A stretch of 36,760 nucleotides of DNA from positions 1 through 36,760 of IMG/VR virus record IMGVR_UViG_3300022200_000153. One strand, written 5' to 3'. The notes beneath the pieces were generated by a model. It was not told where the DNA came from, did no database searches, and worked only from the letters and a program-made list of their open reading frames with translations. Of the stretch, positions 13,771-22,702 are shown one piece after another. This DNA is from a virus. How positions within the stretch are numbered: position 1 is the first letter of the stretch; each line of letters starts with the position of its first letter. The position numbers and the translations under genes were made by a program.

Positions 13771-15536
13771 TACTGCGCCCCTTCCATGCTTGATTGTCTC
13801 TGGTACTCCTTCATAACCTCTGCGGCTGTGATACTGCCTTCACGAGGAGCACGTTTTTTAAAGACTTCCCCTATCCTACGGACAATCTCAGGACGCTTGG
13901 TAGAAAGCATCTCAAGTGTCTTGAGTCCTGTTTTAGAGTACAAAGCAGCAACAGCTGGAACAGATGCAATAGCAACATAAGGGTTCGTAGCGGCACCATA
14001 GATACCTGCGGCCTGAGCAACCACACGACCTCCCATGATTGACTGTCCCTCAGGACCCAATGTATCTACAGCGGCATCACTAACCTGCTGACCTCTGGCC
14101 TGCCCTGAGGCAAAGGAGCGCTTACGGCGAGACTGGTCCCTCTGTCGTACAGCTGACTGATAGTTCTTAGGTGTAAACACACCATTAGTAGCGTTACCTG
14201 CGGCAGCTGCTGTCTCGACCACAGTAAGGTCACCATACGCGGCATTGATACGCTTTAGTTCCTGAGCATACTTAGGATTCTGTGAGCTTAGTTCATCACG
14301 CCAGATTTTCAAGGCATCTTGTAGGGAGTCTGCTATGTCTAGATCGCTAGTTGCTGTGCTCTTTCTATAACGTGATATTCTCTCGTTAAGAGAAGCTTCA
14401 ATCTTTTTAAACAAAGTCCCGTCAACAGTCCCTCTTATGCTATCATCTACAGGAACCTGAGAATAGATTACCTTGTTTAGTTCATCATTCAGTTTCTGTT
14501 TATCTGCTGCGCCTGTGAGCCTTGACTTAGAGATAACGTCACCAATACGACCAGATAAACCTTTGTCATACGTCATTGAAACATTTTCAAGGACTTTATC
14601 ATACTTATTGCCTACAATGCGTTGTACATACGCAACAGCGTCACGACCAATCACATCTTCTGGTAGCTTCTCTTGTACTTTACGAAGTGTGTTATTAAGG
14701 ATACCTTGGTTAAACTGAAAGAGTTGTCGCTCTCTAGCGTTGCTAATAAAAGAACCAACTAAAGGCAAGTTCTGAGCAAAGTCCTCTATGTTCTTTCCTT
14801 GGCGACCCATCATTTGACCGGGAGTCATTGGGACGTTCAAAGCGCGCATGGTCTTCTCTGCCTGAGAAACCAATGGGCTTAATACCCGACCAGCCCCTGT
14901 AGCTACAAGACTACCCGCAGGCCCTAGGACAGCTCCGGTTCCAGCCTGCATAGCCTTCTGTTCACCAAAGGATTCCTCAGAGGTGTCTGTAACTGGTTGC
15001 ATTGCTCCTGCAAATGCTCCTGTGGCTGCTGCTTGGGCCGCAGGTGCCTTAGTAAACAGTTGAGCACCACGCATACCAGCAGCCAAGTTAGCTGGATTAA
15101 CAATATTACCTGCCATACGTTGAGCATCAAAGCCCTCACGTCCTTGGGCTGCTCTAGCTGCTTGGTATTGTTGTTCCTCTTGTTGAGCCATCTGGTCAAC
15201 CCTAGCTGCCTCTGAGCCAAAGAACTTACTGACCACGTTAGGGTAGTTACCGCCCATAGACGTAAGCATCTCCAGACCCCTAGGGAGCATCTGAGCACCA
15301 GCGGTAATTGGATCCTTAAGCCCCATAGCGTAGCCTGAGGTGATAGCGTCCTCCTCTGGAGCCGTAGGAGCCGCCTGAGGGGTCTTAGTTGCCCTGCCGC
15401 CATCAATGTTTACAACCTGCTTACCAAACTGTTGTGTAGCCTTTTGTTCAACCTGAGCAGGTGTTACATTCTCTGGTACATTCTCGTACACATGAGAAGA
15501 ACCATCGTTGAACGTGACTGTGATTTTTCTTGCCAT
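13770..15536 (-). CDS. Putative DNA-ejection (injection) protein (588 aa)
   Basis: A 588-residue protein. The N-terminal 45 residues (ITVTFNDGSSHVYENVPENV) form a small beta domain often found at the start of phage structural/transfer proteins. The middle is Ala/Gly/Gln-rich with several hydrophobic stretches (AAATGAFAGAM, GAVLGPAGSLVATGAG) and a long helical part. Near the C-terminus IYGAATNPYVAIASVPAVAAL is another hydrophobic segment. This resembles P22 gp16/gp20-type DNA-transfer proteins that form the conduit across the envelope. No enzymatic motif was seen. Assignment is by composition and position. Confidence 0.65.
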   Translation of the reverse strand: MARKITVTFNDGSSHVYENVPENVTPAQVEQKATQQFGKQVVNIDGGRATKTPQAAPTAPEEDAITSGYAMGLKDPITAGAQMLPRGLEMLTSMGGNYPNVVSKFFGSEAARVDQMAQQEEQQYQAARAAQGREGFDAQRMAGNIVNPANLAAGMRGAQLFTKAPAAQAAATGAFAGAMQPVTDTSEESFGEQKAMQAGTGAVLGPAGSLVATGAGRVLSPLVSQAEKTMRALNVPMTPGQMMGRQGKNIEDFAQNLPLVGSFISNARERQLFQFNQGILNNTLRKVQEKLPEDVIGRDAVAYVQRIVGNKYDKVLENVSMTYDKGLSGRIGDVISKSRLTGAADKQKLNDELNKVIYSQVPVDDSIRGTVDGTLFKKIEASLNERISRYRKSTATSDLDIADSLQDALKIWRDELSSQNPKYAQELKRINAAYGDLTVVETAAAAGNATNGVFTPKNYQSAVRQRDQSRRKRSFASGQARGQQVSDAAVDTLGPEGQSIMGGRVVAQAAGIYGAATNPYVAIASVPAVAALYSKTGLKTLEMLSTKRPEIVRRIGEVFKKRAPREGSITAAEVMKEYQRQSSMEGAQ

Positions 15537-15538
15537 AT

Positions 15539-16885
15539 TTAATCCCAGTTAGAAGTAGTAGCTGACCCAAAAGTTATTGGTGCCATCTCGCGTCCTTGGG
15601 CTTTTTCATAATTCTTAAAATAACCCTCTGACAGTTTTTTGTTGTATTTATCCACAGCACGTTGGGCAATACGCTGCCGTATTTCAGTCATCTCAATCAA
15701 GGTCTCATTGCTCATAGCTATTGTACCTGTAAAGACACCCCGTAAGAACTCTCGTTCAGCTGGAGTATCCAAACCACGGGCACCAATACCTAACGCAGTG
15801 ATCATTGGGAAGACCTCAGAACCTAAGAAAGCATCCAAAAGCTCGGTATTTTTTACTTTCTCTATAGAACCTTTATCTTTCAAGAGCTTGGCTTTTACAC
15901 GCTCAAAGTTTAATAGAATCTCAGCACCAACACCTGTAATTGGGCCATCCTTTTCTTTTCGTAGAACAGCTAGAGTGTCTTGAATCTTAGGCATACTCTC
16001 TGCCGCTGTTTCAGCAACAGTAACAATATTTACGTCTTTCTTAGCTACTTCAGAGCCAACAATCTTTGCGTACTCACTTAGGCCTCTTTGGTCTACGTTG
16101 ACTGATACCCTAGGGGCTGTGGAAGGCGCTGCACCTAATACTTCACGGCTAACAATATTACCCGCAGGGTCAGTTACAACAGCCTCTACGTTGCCATCTA
16201 CTGTCTTAAAGGCAACGTTGTTCTTTGTATCTTTTACCTTAAACTGTGCCTTAGCAAACTCTCCAAACAAAGTAGTGTCTGAAGCAATACCTGCGGCAAG
16301 CTCTGGATCCATCTCTGGGGATAACCGCTGAACAGCCCCTGTGCGGGATTCAAGGCCCGTTAGTCGCTGTTCTTCTGCTTTCTGTTCTTTAACTAGAGCC
16401 ATGGCTTGGTTACGCATAGCCATGCCAGCTTGCCTGTCACCAGCAGCAAAAGCAGCTTTAGAAGCGTTAATGTAGTCCTGAGGGGTCTGAAGCTCTGGCC
16501 CACTAGCCATCATCTGATTAAAGCCCTGAGCCTCCCGTGCCTTCTTCAGCTCATCTACACGCTCCATGGCAACCTGAGCCTCACGACCCATACCGTTGGC
16601 TGAGAATAGCTCATAGGCCTTTATAGCCTGTGCCAGAGGGTTAGCACCCTTAGATGCTTCAGCCATGATCTGATCCATGGTCTCTGCCTTTTGCATACCA
16701 GCAGGCTTATAACCCGCTAGGCCACCTAAGGCGTAGCCTAAGAGACCGCCCGTGGTGTTACCTGCTTGAGCTAGTTGACTATAAAGATCACCACCAGTAG
16801 AACGAGGAAGAATACTATCTAAATAATTTCGTTTAATTACCTGTGGGCTTTGATAATCAAACATTTTGTAAATACTTTCAGCCAT
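15539..16885 (-). CDS. Putative internal virion protein (448 aa)
   Basis: A 448-residue protein with a Gly/Ala-rich N-terminal segment (NTTGGLLGYALGGLAGYK) and a long run of helices with repeat-like Ala-Met-Glu spacing (residues about 70-180). This composition is usual for inner-core or ejection proteins. It lies between the 266-aa and 588-aa virion proteins with only 2-10 nt spacing, so the four form one translational block. No recognised domain. Confidence 0.55.
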   Translation of the reverse strand: MAESIYKMFDYQSPQVIKRNYLDSILPRSTGGDLYSQLAQAGNTTGGLLGYALGGLAGYKPAGMQKAETMDQIMAEASKGANPLAQAIKAYELFSANGMGREAQVAMERVDELKKAREAQGFNQMMASGPELQTPQDYINASKAAFAAGDRQAGMAMRNQAMALVKEQKAEEQRLTGLESRTGAVQRLSPEMDPELAAGIASDTTLFGEFAKAQFKVKDTKNNVAFKTVDGNVEAVVTDPAGNIVSREVLGAAPSTAPRVSVNVDQRGLSEYAKIVGSEVAKKDVNIVTVAETAAESMPKIQDTLAVLRKEKDGPITGVGAEILLNFERVKAKLLKDKGSIEKVKNTELLDAFLGSEVFPMITALGIGARGLDTPAEREFLRGVFTGTIAMSNETLIEMTEIRQRIAQRAVDKYNKKLSEGYFKNYEKAQGREMAPITFGSATTSNWD

Positions 16886-16894
16886 GTCTACTCC

Positions 16895-17695
16895 TTAAAA
16901 ACCAAAAATGTTCTTGCCCTTCTCTAGGCCAACCAAAGACTTTCCAAGGTTACCAAACATGTTAGCTTGGTTAATACCTCCAGCAAGGTTAGCCTGAGCA
17001 GCCCCTTGGCCTCCAGCAAGCAACGCTTGGGCTTGGTTACCACCAGAGACTGCCTGACGAGAACCAATGTCAGCACCAATGGTCAACGGACGCATACCCA
17101 TCTCTTCAATACCAGAACCAGCCTGAAATAGACCTGTAGCCCGTGAAATGGCCTTATCAATGTCTGCCTGAGCCAGTTGTTGTGACTGAGCAGCCAATTG
17201 CTGATCCTGTTGAGAACGGGCAAGCTGTTGTTGGTACTGTTGTGGGTTAACATACCCTGTACCAGCGCCAGCACCCATAGCCGCGCCTGACAAGCCTAGA
17301 CCAATACGACCACTGTTTAGCTGTTGTTGTCGAAGGGCTATGTCTTCTGCACCACGACCACCTGCCATCAACGCTTGTTGTTGGTTATAGTAGTTCTGAG
17401 CAGCTTCCTGAGGGTCTGATTGAACTTGGCCCATAAACTCACCAGCACCCGCGTACATGGAGTTACGGAAGGCCTCCAGTACAGGGTCTAGCTGGTAGCC
17501 AGCCTGTTGAGTCTTAGGATCAAAGTAGCTAGTACCAAAGCCCGTAGTGACCCCGTAGGGTTTAAACTCAGCTGCGGCGGCTGCTTGATTGCCTGCTGCG
17601 GTGCTTGCCGCTGCTGCCCTATCTGCTGCATCGCCTGCTGATTTGTTTGAAAAATAACTACTACCGATGGCAAGAGTTGGAAGTAACCATGACAT
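16895..17695 (-). CDS. Putative internal virion protein, gp14-like (266 aa)
   Basis: A 266-residue protein starting with a short hydrophobic stretch (SWLLPTLAIGSSYF), then an Ala-rich run (AAAASTAAGNQAAAAAEF) and a Gln-rich coiled segment (QQQLARSQQDQQLAAQSQQL). The C-terminal half is Gly/Ala-rich. Size, composition and position as the first of the internal-protein block match T7 gp14 and P22 gp7-type ejection proteins, which are expelled into the outer membrane. Evidence is compositional. Confidence 0.6.
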   Translation of the reverse strand: MSWLLPTLAIGSSYFSNKSAGDAADRAAAASTAAGNQAAAAAEFKPYGVTTGFGTSYFDPKTQQAGYQLDPVLEAFRNSMYAGAGEFMGQVQSDPQEAAQNYYNQQQALMAGGRGAEDIALRQQQLNSGRIGLGLSGAAMGAGAGTGYVNPQQYQQQLARSQQDQQLAAQSQQLAQADIDKAISRATGLFQAGSGIEEMGMRPLTIGADIGSRQAVSGGNQAQALLAGGQGAAQANLAGGINQANMFGNLGKSLVGLEKGKNIFGF

Positions 17696-17696
17696 A

Positions 17697-18005
17697 TTAT
17701 ACCTCTTTCTTAATTAAAACCTGATCCACTTTAGTCGCATCTGTTTCATCAGTAGCGTGGATACAATACCAAACACAATCTTCTAAGGCTAAGACACCAT
17801 GGGAGATTTCTTTTTCAATATCAATACAGCAGGGTGCTTTGTACACAGTAAGGTCACCCTCTTTATTGACAACGACAGAACCTTTGGCTAGAATCGAAAG
17901 GTGTGAATAGTTATGCTTATGTTGCTTAAGAATCATATCCTTAGGGATAAACGTTTCCTTAGCGTACAAACCGTCACTAAAGTGGTGTTGAATCTCTGGA
18001 AGCAT
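17697..18005 (-). CDS. Cupin-fold protein
   Basis: A 102-residue single-domain cupin. Motif 1 reads His29-x-His31-x3-His35-x6-Gly42, where His35 takes the usual Glu place. Motif 2 is around His69 (EKEISHGV), with His83 in the last strand. The His set could hold a metal such as Zn, Fe or Mn. Cupins are common in marine phage genomes but their role is unknown; here the gene lies among virion genes, so it may be a decoration or receptor-modifying protein, or an accessory gene carried along. It overlaps the upstream stop by TAATG. Confidence 0.75.
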   Translation of the reverse strand: MLPEIQHHFSDGLYAKETFIPKDMILKQHKHNYSHLSILAKGSVVVNKEGDLTVYKAPCCIDIEKEISHGVLALEDCVWYCIHATDETDATKVDQVLIKKEV

Positions 18006-18220
18006 TAGTAAGTTCCACCGCTAATAGTAGCGCCATCTAGTGTTGTCATTGTTACAGTCCCAGTAAACGTAGGGCTTTCTGTGTCGGCTTTAGAAATTAT
18101 AGCAGTTTCAATCAAGTTAAATTCAACATCAATCTCTGTGCCTTTAACAAGCTTCGCTGCGTTACCCGGAGCGAGGATATCTTTAACAGCAAAATCTGTT
18201 GCTTTTGTATAGTTAGACAT
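18005..18220 (-). CDS. Small fibre-like virion protein (71 aa)
   Basis: A 71-residue protein with a Thr-rich, beta-looking C-terminal half (PTFTGTVTMTTLDGATISGGTY). The ending resembles the end of the 299-aa fibre-like protein (STIDGGSY), suggesting a shared small module of fibre or tail proteins. The N-terminal half (FAVKDILAPGNAAKLVKGTEIDVEF) resembles short conserved tail proteins of podoviruses. It follows the tail nozzle gene directly (stop and start adjacent). Confidence 0.5.
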   Translation of the reverse strand: MSNYTKATDFAVKDILAPGNAAKLVKGTEIDVEFNLIETAIISKADTESPTFTGTVTMTTLDGATISGGTY

Positions 18221-19767
18221 TAACTAATCCTTCCTGTTTTAACAAACATATCTAATTTCTGAACGCTAATTTCACTTCCTTCAACATTAGCCTCAAAACC
18301 AATCTGTACTACTTTACCTGTACCCTGCACTTGAGCGTTAACCCTATCGATTAACACGCCAGCAGTGTACTCAGCAATGCCATATTCACCTATACCATAC
18401 TCACTGCCAACGCCTTCATTAATTGTAAAAGGGTAGGAGAAGTCCGCGCCTGAGTAGTCATAGCCTGTCTTAATAACAAAGTCTTGACCACTACCGCCAA
18501 TGACTGTTATACTCACCTTCTTAACCATCTTGGTCATAGAGCTGTTCTCCATGTCCATGTAGTTAGAAGAGTAACGCATACGGTACTGTGCTGTTTCGTC
18601 TAAGTAGTTAATGTACTTTCCTATACCATTCTTTTTCCCTAACAAGAGGGTTCTAGCACGTGTGCGTAAAAAAGCTGTTGTCTTTGTTGACCAACTTGTG
18701 ACACGAGAAGAACCATCCTCAAGGGGTTGTCTCATGTCCAAACAATAGACAATCTGTGAGGCAGGGAAAGACAAAAGATAAAAAGCATTGATTTCTGAAT
18801 AAACAGAACGGACTTTGTTATAAGTACCTACGCTCCCAGTTTCAATTTGCATTGTCTCCAACACGTCATCTCTTACGTTCTTGGTAAGGTCACGCATGGG
18901 CAACGACTTCTCTTGTAACAAGCGACCCAACGAACGAACACCTGTGTCTGACAGGAAGATCAAATCGTTACCTGTATTTTGTACTGTATCACGGGCCACA
19001 CAGCCCACACCAGCAATTATATCGTTAAGTTGGAACTGACCAAGAGGATCATTAGCCCCTGAGTAGATAATAATGTTACGAGAACAGAAGATGATTAGGA
19101 AGTCATTATGAGCCGCCAGAGCCGTTACAGTGTCTACGTTGTTAGGTAGTACAGCAGCTATGTTTAAAAAGCCGCTACTGCCCCCTGCAAAGGCTGGAAA
19201 GGCTGTATCTGCTATGTCGGTAGTCCAGTATACATTAGACCCATCGTGCGCCCAGAATCGCCCATAGGCTGCTATGGTATCACGAGGGTAGCTAGTACCA
19301 TAAGACTGGGCTACTCCTGTGTAATCGACTAGCTTCTGTAAATTAGGGGTGTCGCTCTCAGTGTAAACCAGAGTCTCATGTGCCTCTTGAACTATGAGGG
19401 CATGGTCATTAAGAGTAGCCACCTTCCAGTTGTTAGCTGAGATAGCGTAACCAACAGGGGTCACATCGGTTAACACAGCATCAACACCGCCTGTGAATAA
19501 CTTCTGATTCCCTGCGCTGATGGTAACGGTAGTGTCATCGGCGTTGACGTGTTCAGCCAACATTTCAATATTGAGGTTGCTCAACTCATCTACACCGTCA
19601 GTAGTCTGTTGTTCCCAACCTTTACGCGCACCTAACCGACCAAACTTATCAATAATACAGTTGTCGGCAGTTAGGGCAAAGTTGCTAGAAAGGCCAACAC
19701 TGCTGTCTTGGGTGTTTAACCCAAAGAAGCCGGGGGAGACAACAGAGACTGTTTGTAACTGCTTCAT
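18220..19767 (-). CDS. Tail nozzle / tail tubular protein B-like
   Basis: A 515-residue beta-rich protein with recurring four-strand units (NVYWTTD, FLIIFCSRNIIIYSG, DLIFLSDTGVRSLGR, AFYLLSFPASQIVYCLDM), the look of a beta-propeller. The N-terminal part (GFFGLNTQDSSVGLSSNFALTADNC) matches the conserved opening I recall in podovirus tail nozzle proteins (T7 gp12, P22 gp10-like). It would form the distal end of the short tail. The next gene upstream is the adaptor, which overlaps by 4 nt. It is shorter than T7 gp12 (794 aa). Confidence 0.75.
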   Translation of the reverse strand: MKQLQTVSVVSPGFFGLNTQDSSVGLSSNFALTADNCIIDKFGRLGARKGWEQQTTDGVDELSNLNIEMLAEHVNADDTTVTISAGNQKLFTGGVDAVLTDVTPVGYAISANNWKVATLNDHALIVQEAHETLVYTESDTPNLQKLVDYTGVAQSYGTSYPRDTIAAYGRFWAHDGSNVYWTTDIADTAFPAFAGGSSGFLNIAAVLPNNVDTVTALAAHNDFLIIFCSRNIIIYSGANDPLGQFQLNDIIAGVGCVARDTVQNTGNDLIFLSDTGVRSLGRLLQEKSLPMRDLTKNVRDDVLETMQIETGSVGTYNKVRSVYSEINAFYLLSFPASQIVYCLDMRQPLEDGSSRVTSWSTKTTAFLRTRARTLLLGKKNGIGKYINYLDETAQYRMRYSSNYMDMENSSMTKMVKKVSITVIGGSGQDFVIKTGYDYSGADFSYPFTINEGVGSEYGIGEYGIAEYTAGVLIDRVNAQVQGTGKVVQIGFEANVEGSEISVQKLDMFVKTGRIS

Positions 19768-20423
19768 ACGCTATACCAAATAGAGTCCTCTGGATGACGA
19801 GCAGCATCGAAAGCAATCTCGTCTGCCAAGGCCGACCGAGCAGCCCCATAGGCATTAACACTTTGTTGACCACCGTCCTCACCACGTTCCTCAATTGCCA
19901 TCGCTGTAGCAAACAGGATGATAGGACGGGTAGGCAACACAGTAACATCAGTATCAGCCGCTAAGGGAAGATTACGGGCTGTCATGTTAAACCTAAGGGT
20001 ATAAACACCATCAGGAATAGGGAAGAGATCTACTTGTATATCGCCATCTGAACTAACACCGTTAAAGTTGTAGTACTGAGGGCTTCCTGTCGGGGGGTTG
20101 TCAATCAAAAACTGTTGATTAAACCAACTACTAGACTGATACAGCATCTCAAAGTCATTGGTATCGTTTAGAACATCTAAAACTTTAGCACTATTACGAA
20201 TACCCTGTAGCTCATAGTTAAAAACATTAGCGCTAGTTGTGACTGTGTTTGTAGTACGTAAGGCAGTCCAGTCATACGCAGCTTCTACTTGGCTCTTGGA
20301 CTCGTTAATAAAGTCTCCAACCAAACGAGCATAGCTATTGGTATTACCAGTACCCTGTACTGTAGTTACTTCACTCTCCCGAAGTCTCCTTAGTACACCA
20401 TTGACAAGTTCTAGATATGTCAT
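19764..20423 (-). CDS. Head-tail adaptor / tail tubular protein A-like
   Basis: A 219-residue protein beginning with a helix (TYLELVNGVLRRLRESEV) and a second long helix (ARLVGDFINESKSQVEAAYDWTAL in part). A beta section (QVDLFPIPDGVYTLRFNM) follows, then a C-terminal helix (PIILFATAMAIEERGED). This is the layout of T7 gp11-type proteins, which form the ring between portal and nozzle. Length agrees with T7 gp11 (196 aa). It lies immediately upstream of the nozzle gene. Confidence 0.78.
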   Translation of the reverse strand: MTYLELVNGVLRRLRESEVTTVQGTGNTNSYARLVGDFINESKSQVEAAYDWTALRTTNTVTTSANVFNYELQGIRNSAKVLDVLNDTNDFEMLYQSSSWFNQQFLIDNPPTGSPQYYNFNGVSSDGDIQVDLFPIPDGVYTLRFNMTARNLPLAADTDVTVLPTRPIILFATAMAIEERGEDGGQQSVNAYGAARSALADEIAFDAARHPEDSIWYSV

Positions 20424-20432
20424 TTTATTCCT

Positions 20433-20780
20433 TTATTCACCATCAAATGCTACAGTTTGTGCTTCTTTTCTAAGGTCAAACGAGGCAATAACACTCATCT
20501 CTGACCCTGCCTCTGTTAACACCTGTATGGAGTCCCCGCTTTGCATCACCATACTGTCGCTAAACTTTAAGTAGTCGTTAGCATTGATTACAAAACCAGT
20601 TACAATGTAAATCTTGTGGGTAATGTCGTGGGCGTGTTGCCAGTATAGGGTGATAAACTTGTTATTTCCTTGATGGTTACTAGCAAACAAGGTACTAACC
20701 TCGGCTTTGTAACCAGCAGGGACTTTGAACAACTCTGTCAACGTAGCTGGTGTTATTACTTTTCCTACTGAATGTTTCAT
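20433..20780 (-). CDS. Small beta-rich virion protein (115 aa)
   Basis: A 115-residue protein predicted to be nearly all strands (AEVSTLFASNHQ, FITLYWQHA, KIYIVTGFVINANDYLKF, DSIQVLTEAGSEMSVIASF). Proteins of this size and pattern next to tail adaptor genes in marine podoviruses are thought to be minor structural proteins. No catalytic motif. Its start overlaps the preceding stop (TAATG). Confidence 0.5.
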   Translation of the reverse strand: MKHSVGKVITPATLTELFKVPAGYKAEVSTLFASNHQGNNKFITLYWQHAHDITHKIYIVTGFVINANDYLKFSDSMVMQSGDSIQVLTEAGSEMSVIASFDLRKEAQTVAFDGE

Positions 20781-21499
20781 TACCAGCCACCATAACCGTA
20801 ACCACCAGCAGCGTTACCGCCACCATAACTAACACCGCTACCTCCTACACCTTCCGGTCCAGAGTAACCGCCGCCCCCTGCTTCTACATTGCTTGCTTGG
20901 TCTGGCGTTAAACCTTGGTTTATAGCATCAACATAAGCACCGCTAACAACAGGCGCATTCTTACCGGCCTCTCTTGCAGGCATGCGAGAATCAGAATCAG
21001 TACGACCGTATGGATCTCCTGAAACAGTTCGCGCATGACCCCGCATCATGTCGTTGTAAGCCTCAGTACCCATTTGGGATATAGACAGTGCAGGCAGTCC
21101 CGGAACAATGCCTTGAGCAAAAAGAGAAAGCATACTGTTTATTCGACCCATACGGGCATCACGTGCGCCGGGTATCGCCGCCTCTGCATCAAGGAAGGCT
21201 ATTTGATCCTCTGTTAGTCCTATAGAGTCGCCCGGGCTACCTTCGTTCTTTAAATAAGGAGCGAACATACCACCAAGACCAACGTCAGGTGTGTCTGTTT
21301 CTAGTGTTTCATCAATGGCACCAAAGCGTTTGTTTGTGTAACCAAAGGGGTCTGCGTAGTAGTCATTAGCCGTGGTACTCAACATACCACTTTGGTAAGG
21401 ATCTGGTCTCACTGGTTGATACAGACGCTCCTGTAGCACAGGGTCTAGTGTATATCTTGAGGTATTTGGTAGTGCTTGACTATAAGGAGTGTATGCCAT
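20780..21499 (-). CDS. Glycine-rich-tailed protein of unknown function (239 aa)
   Basis: The first gene after a strong leftward promoter. Its N-terminal half contains many Tyr, Pro and Asp residues. The last 35 residues are a Gly/Ser/Tyr repeat tail (GGGGYSGPEGVGGSGVSYGG) ending in aromatic Trp. Low-complexity Gly/Tyr tails can mediate virion assembly contacts. No family recognised; the operon suggests a tail or virion protein. Confidence 0.5.
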   Translation of the reverse strand: MAYTPYSQALPNTSRYTLDPVLQERLYQPVRPDPYQSGMLSTTANDYYADPFGYTNKRFGAIDETLETDTPDVGLGGMFAPYLKNEGSPGDSIGLTEDQIAFLDAEAAIPGARDARMGRINSMLSLFAQGIVPGLPALSISQMGTEAYNDMMRGHARTVSGDPYGRTDSDSRMPAREAGKNAPVVSGAYVDAINQGLTPDQASNVEAGGGGYSGPEGVGGSGVSYGGGNAAGGYGYGGW

Positions 21500-21570
21500 T
21501 ACTGTATTCCTTGTGTATTCTTAAGTTAATAATCTTTATGTTGTTCTTTAACCTTAGGTTACTAATGTAT

Positions 21571-21599
21571 AGTATACCATAGTTTATGTCTTTTGTCAA
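21571..21599 (-). promoter_or_regulatory. Strong sigma70 promoter for tail/ejection operon
   Basis: On the minus strand: TTGACA (21599-21594), a 17-nt spacer ending TGG (extended -10), and TATACT (21576-21571), one base off consensus. It sits in the 113-nt gap after the endolysin gene and leads into the gene starting at 21499. The surroundings (TGGTATACTATAC) closely match the promoter at 30.3 kb (TGGTATAATATAC). Confidence 0.88.
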
Positions 21600-21612
21600 G
21601 TAGTTTTTTACT

Positions 21613-22077
21613 TTATTTTACTAAGCCTTGCAAATAGACTGTTTTACCACCTTGTTTGGTCGCCGTAAGAACCTGCTGCTTGTTGTCTCCGGGGTTGTAG
21701 CTAACATGTACCCATCCTGAGTCAGGAATGCCCGGAGTGTAGAACTCAAGTATCACTTGACGGAAGCTTAGGTTGTCTACAATCCACTGAGCTAGTTCCC
21801 CATTAGGAACACCGGGAATCTCAATGTCAGCTGCCATCCCTCTTGTGTGATCTGAGGTCTTAGAGCCTCCTACCTTGGCATTAACATCACGATGACGGAA
21901 GCCAGAGCTAACGTGTACACCCTTGCCAAAATGATCCCTAACGGGCTGTAGGACGCACTCACACAGGATAGTTAGATTCTCTATCTCCTCTGCACGAGGG
22001 GTGTTGTCCATCCCAAAGCGATCTGCTGTGGAACTCTTAGTCATCTCTGCAAGAGAAAAGTTAGGTGTTAGTTTCAA
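21613..22077 (-). CDS. Endolysin, M15A-type peptidase
   Basis: A 154-residue zinc peptidase of the D-Ala-D-Ala carboxypeptidase-like M15A family that cuts peptidoglycan cross-bridges to release progeny. Zinc ligands are visible as SDHTRGMAAD (His77, Asp84) and GWVHVSY (His124), with upstream VSSGFRHRDVN typical of the family. No signal peptide is seen, so it needs a holin. The neighbouring upstream genes encode small membrane proteins that could serve. It is the last gene before the promoter gap. Confidence 0.93.
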   Translation of the reverse strand: MKLTPNFSLAEMTKSSTADRFGMDNTPRAEEIENLTILCECVLQPVRDHFGKGVHVSSGFRHRDVNAKVGGSKTSDHTRGMAADIEIPGVPNGELAQWIVDNLSFRQVILEFYTPGIPDSGWVHVSYNPGDNKQQVLTATKQGGKTVYLQGLVK

Positions 22078-22277
22078 AGGTCAACCCCCTGTGCTCTCTG
22101 TGGTTCTAAAACAACACATGTTGTCTTATAGGCCTGTACGGTTTCATCCATCTGCATCAGTTTCTCAGCAACTTCGTTTTGAGCAGTGCAGTTCTTTACA
22201 TCTGTAGTCAGCTGTCCTTGGTTAAAAACACAAGCACCGCCAACGTAGCAGTAGAAGGCAATAGGTAGAAATATCAT
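22074..22277 (-). CDS. Small exported or membrane protein beside the endolysin (67 aa)
   Basis: A 67-residue protein with a hydrophobic N-terminus (IFLPIAFYCYVGGACVF) that could be a signal or anchor segment, and a polar remainder with two further cysteines (KNC, TTC). In small lysis cassettes such proteins may be spanin-like or periplasmic; a proper lipobox is not evident. The start overlaps the upstream stop and the end overlaps the endolysin start by 4 nt. Confidence 0.5.
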   Translation of the reverse strand: MIFLPIAFYCYVGGACVFNQGQLTTDVKNCTAQNEVAEKLMQMDETVQAYKTTCVVLEPQRAQGVDL

Positions 22278-22702
22278 TTAACACCTACTTTCTTATCAAT
22301 AATCTTCTCTAGTAACCCACGCATACCGTAGATCACCACCACCATGCCAATGATTATGTACTGATACCAGTCAGGCATCTTAGCGATAACCTCAAAGCCT
22401 GCCAATGCATATTTGTCCATATCAGGAACAAAGGCCATAATCATGGGGATCAAAAAGACTAATAATAAGACTTCATCTTTCCAGCTCTTAGACATCTGCT
22501 CCATAGCAAGCCTGTCTAGGTCATAGTTCTGTGCTTGGCCTGCTTCTGCCATCTTAGTGGCACAAAGGGCCTTAGCGGCCTTAATATCAGCCTCAGACTT
22601 GATTTCTACAAGCTTTGCTTCAGCCTTAGCTTGAGTCTCCTCTTGCTTGCCTTTGAGCCATGTGCCCCCTAGCTCTACTAAACTACCCAGAAGTGGTATC
22701 AT
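22274..22702 (-). CDS. Holin-like membrane protein (142 aa)
   Basis: A 142-residue protein with a charged helical N-terminal region rich in Ala/Lys/Glu (KQEETQAKAEAKLVEIKSEAD), then hydrophobic segments at about 79-93 (VLLLVFLIPMIMAFV) and 115-128 (YIIIGMVVVIYGM) and a basic tail. The layout recalls the holin-of-three-TM type found in phages and gene-transfer agents. It would permeabilise the inner membrane to release the endolysin. It lies two genes from the endolysin. Confidence 0.65.
   Translation of the reverse strand: MIPLLGSLVELGGTWLKGKQEETQAKAEAKLVEIKSEADIKAAKALCATKMAEAGQAQNYDLDRLAMEQMSKSWKDEVLLLVFLIPMIMAFVPDMDKYALAGFEVIAKMPDWYQYIIIGMVVVIYGMRGLLEKIIDKKVGVK

Noticed and set aside
14924-15406. 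160-codon minus-strand frame inside the 588-aa ejection protein
   Set aside because: Its Leu/Arg-rich composition is what a shifted reading of an Ala/Gln-rich gene gives; there is no supporting start signal.
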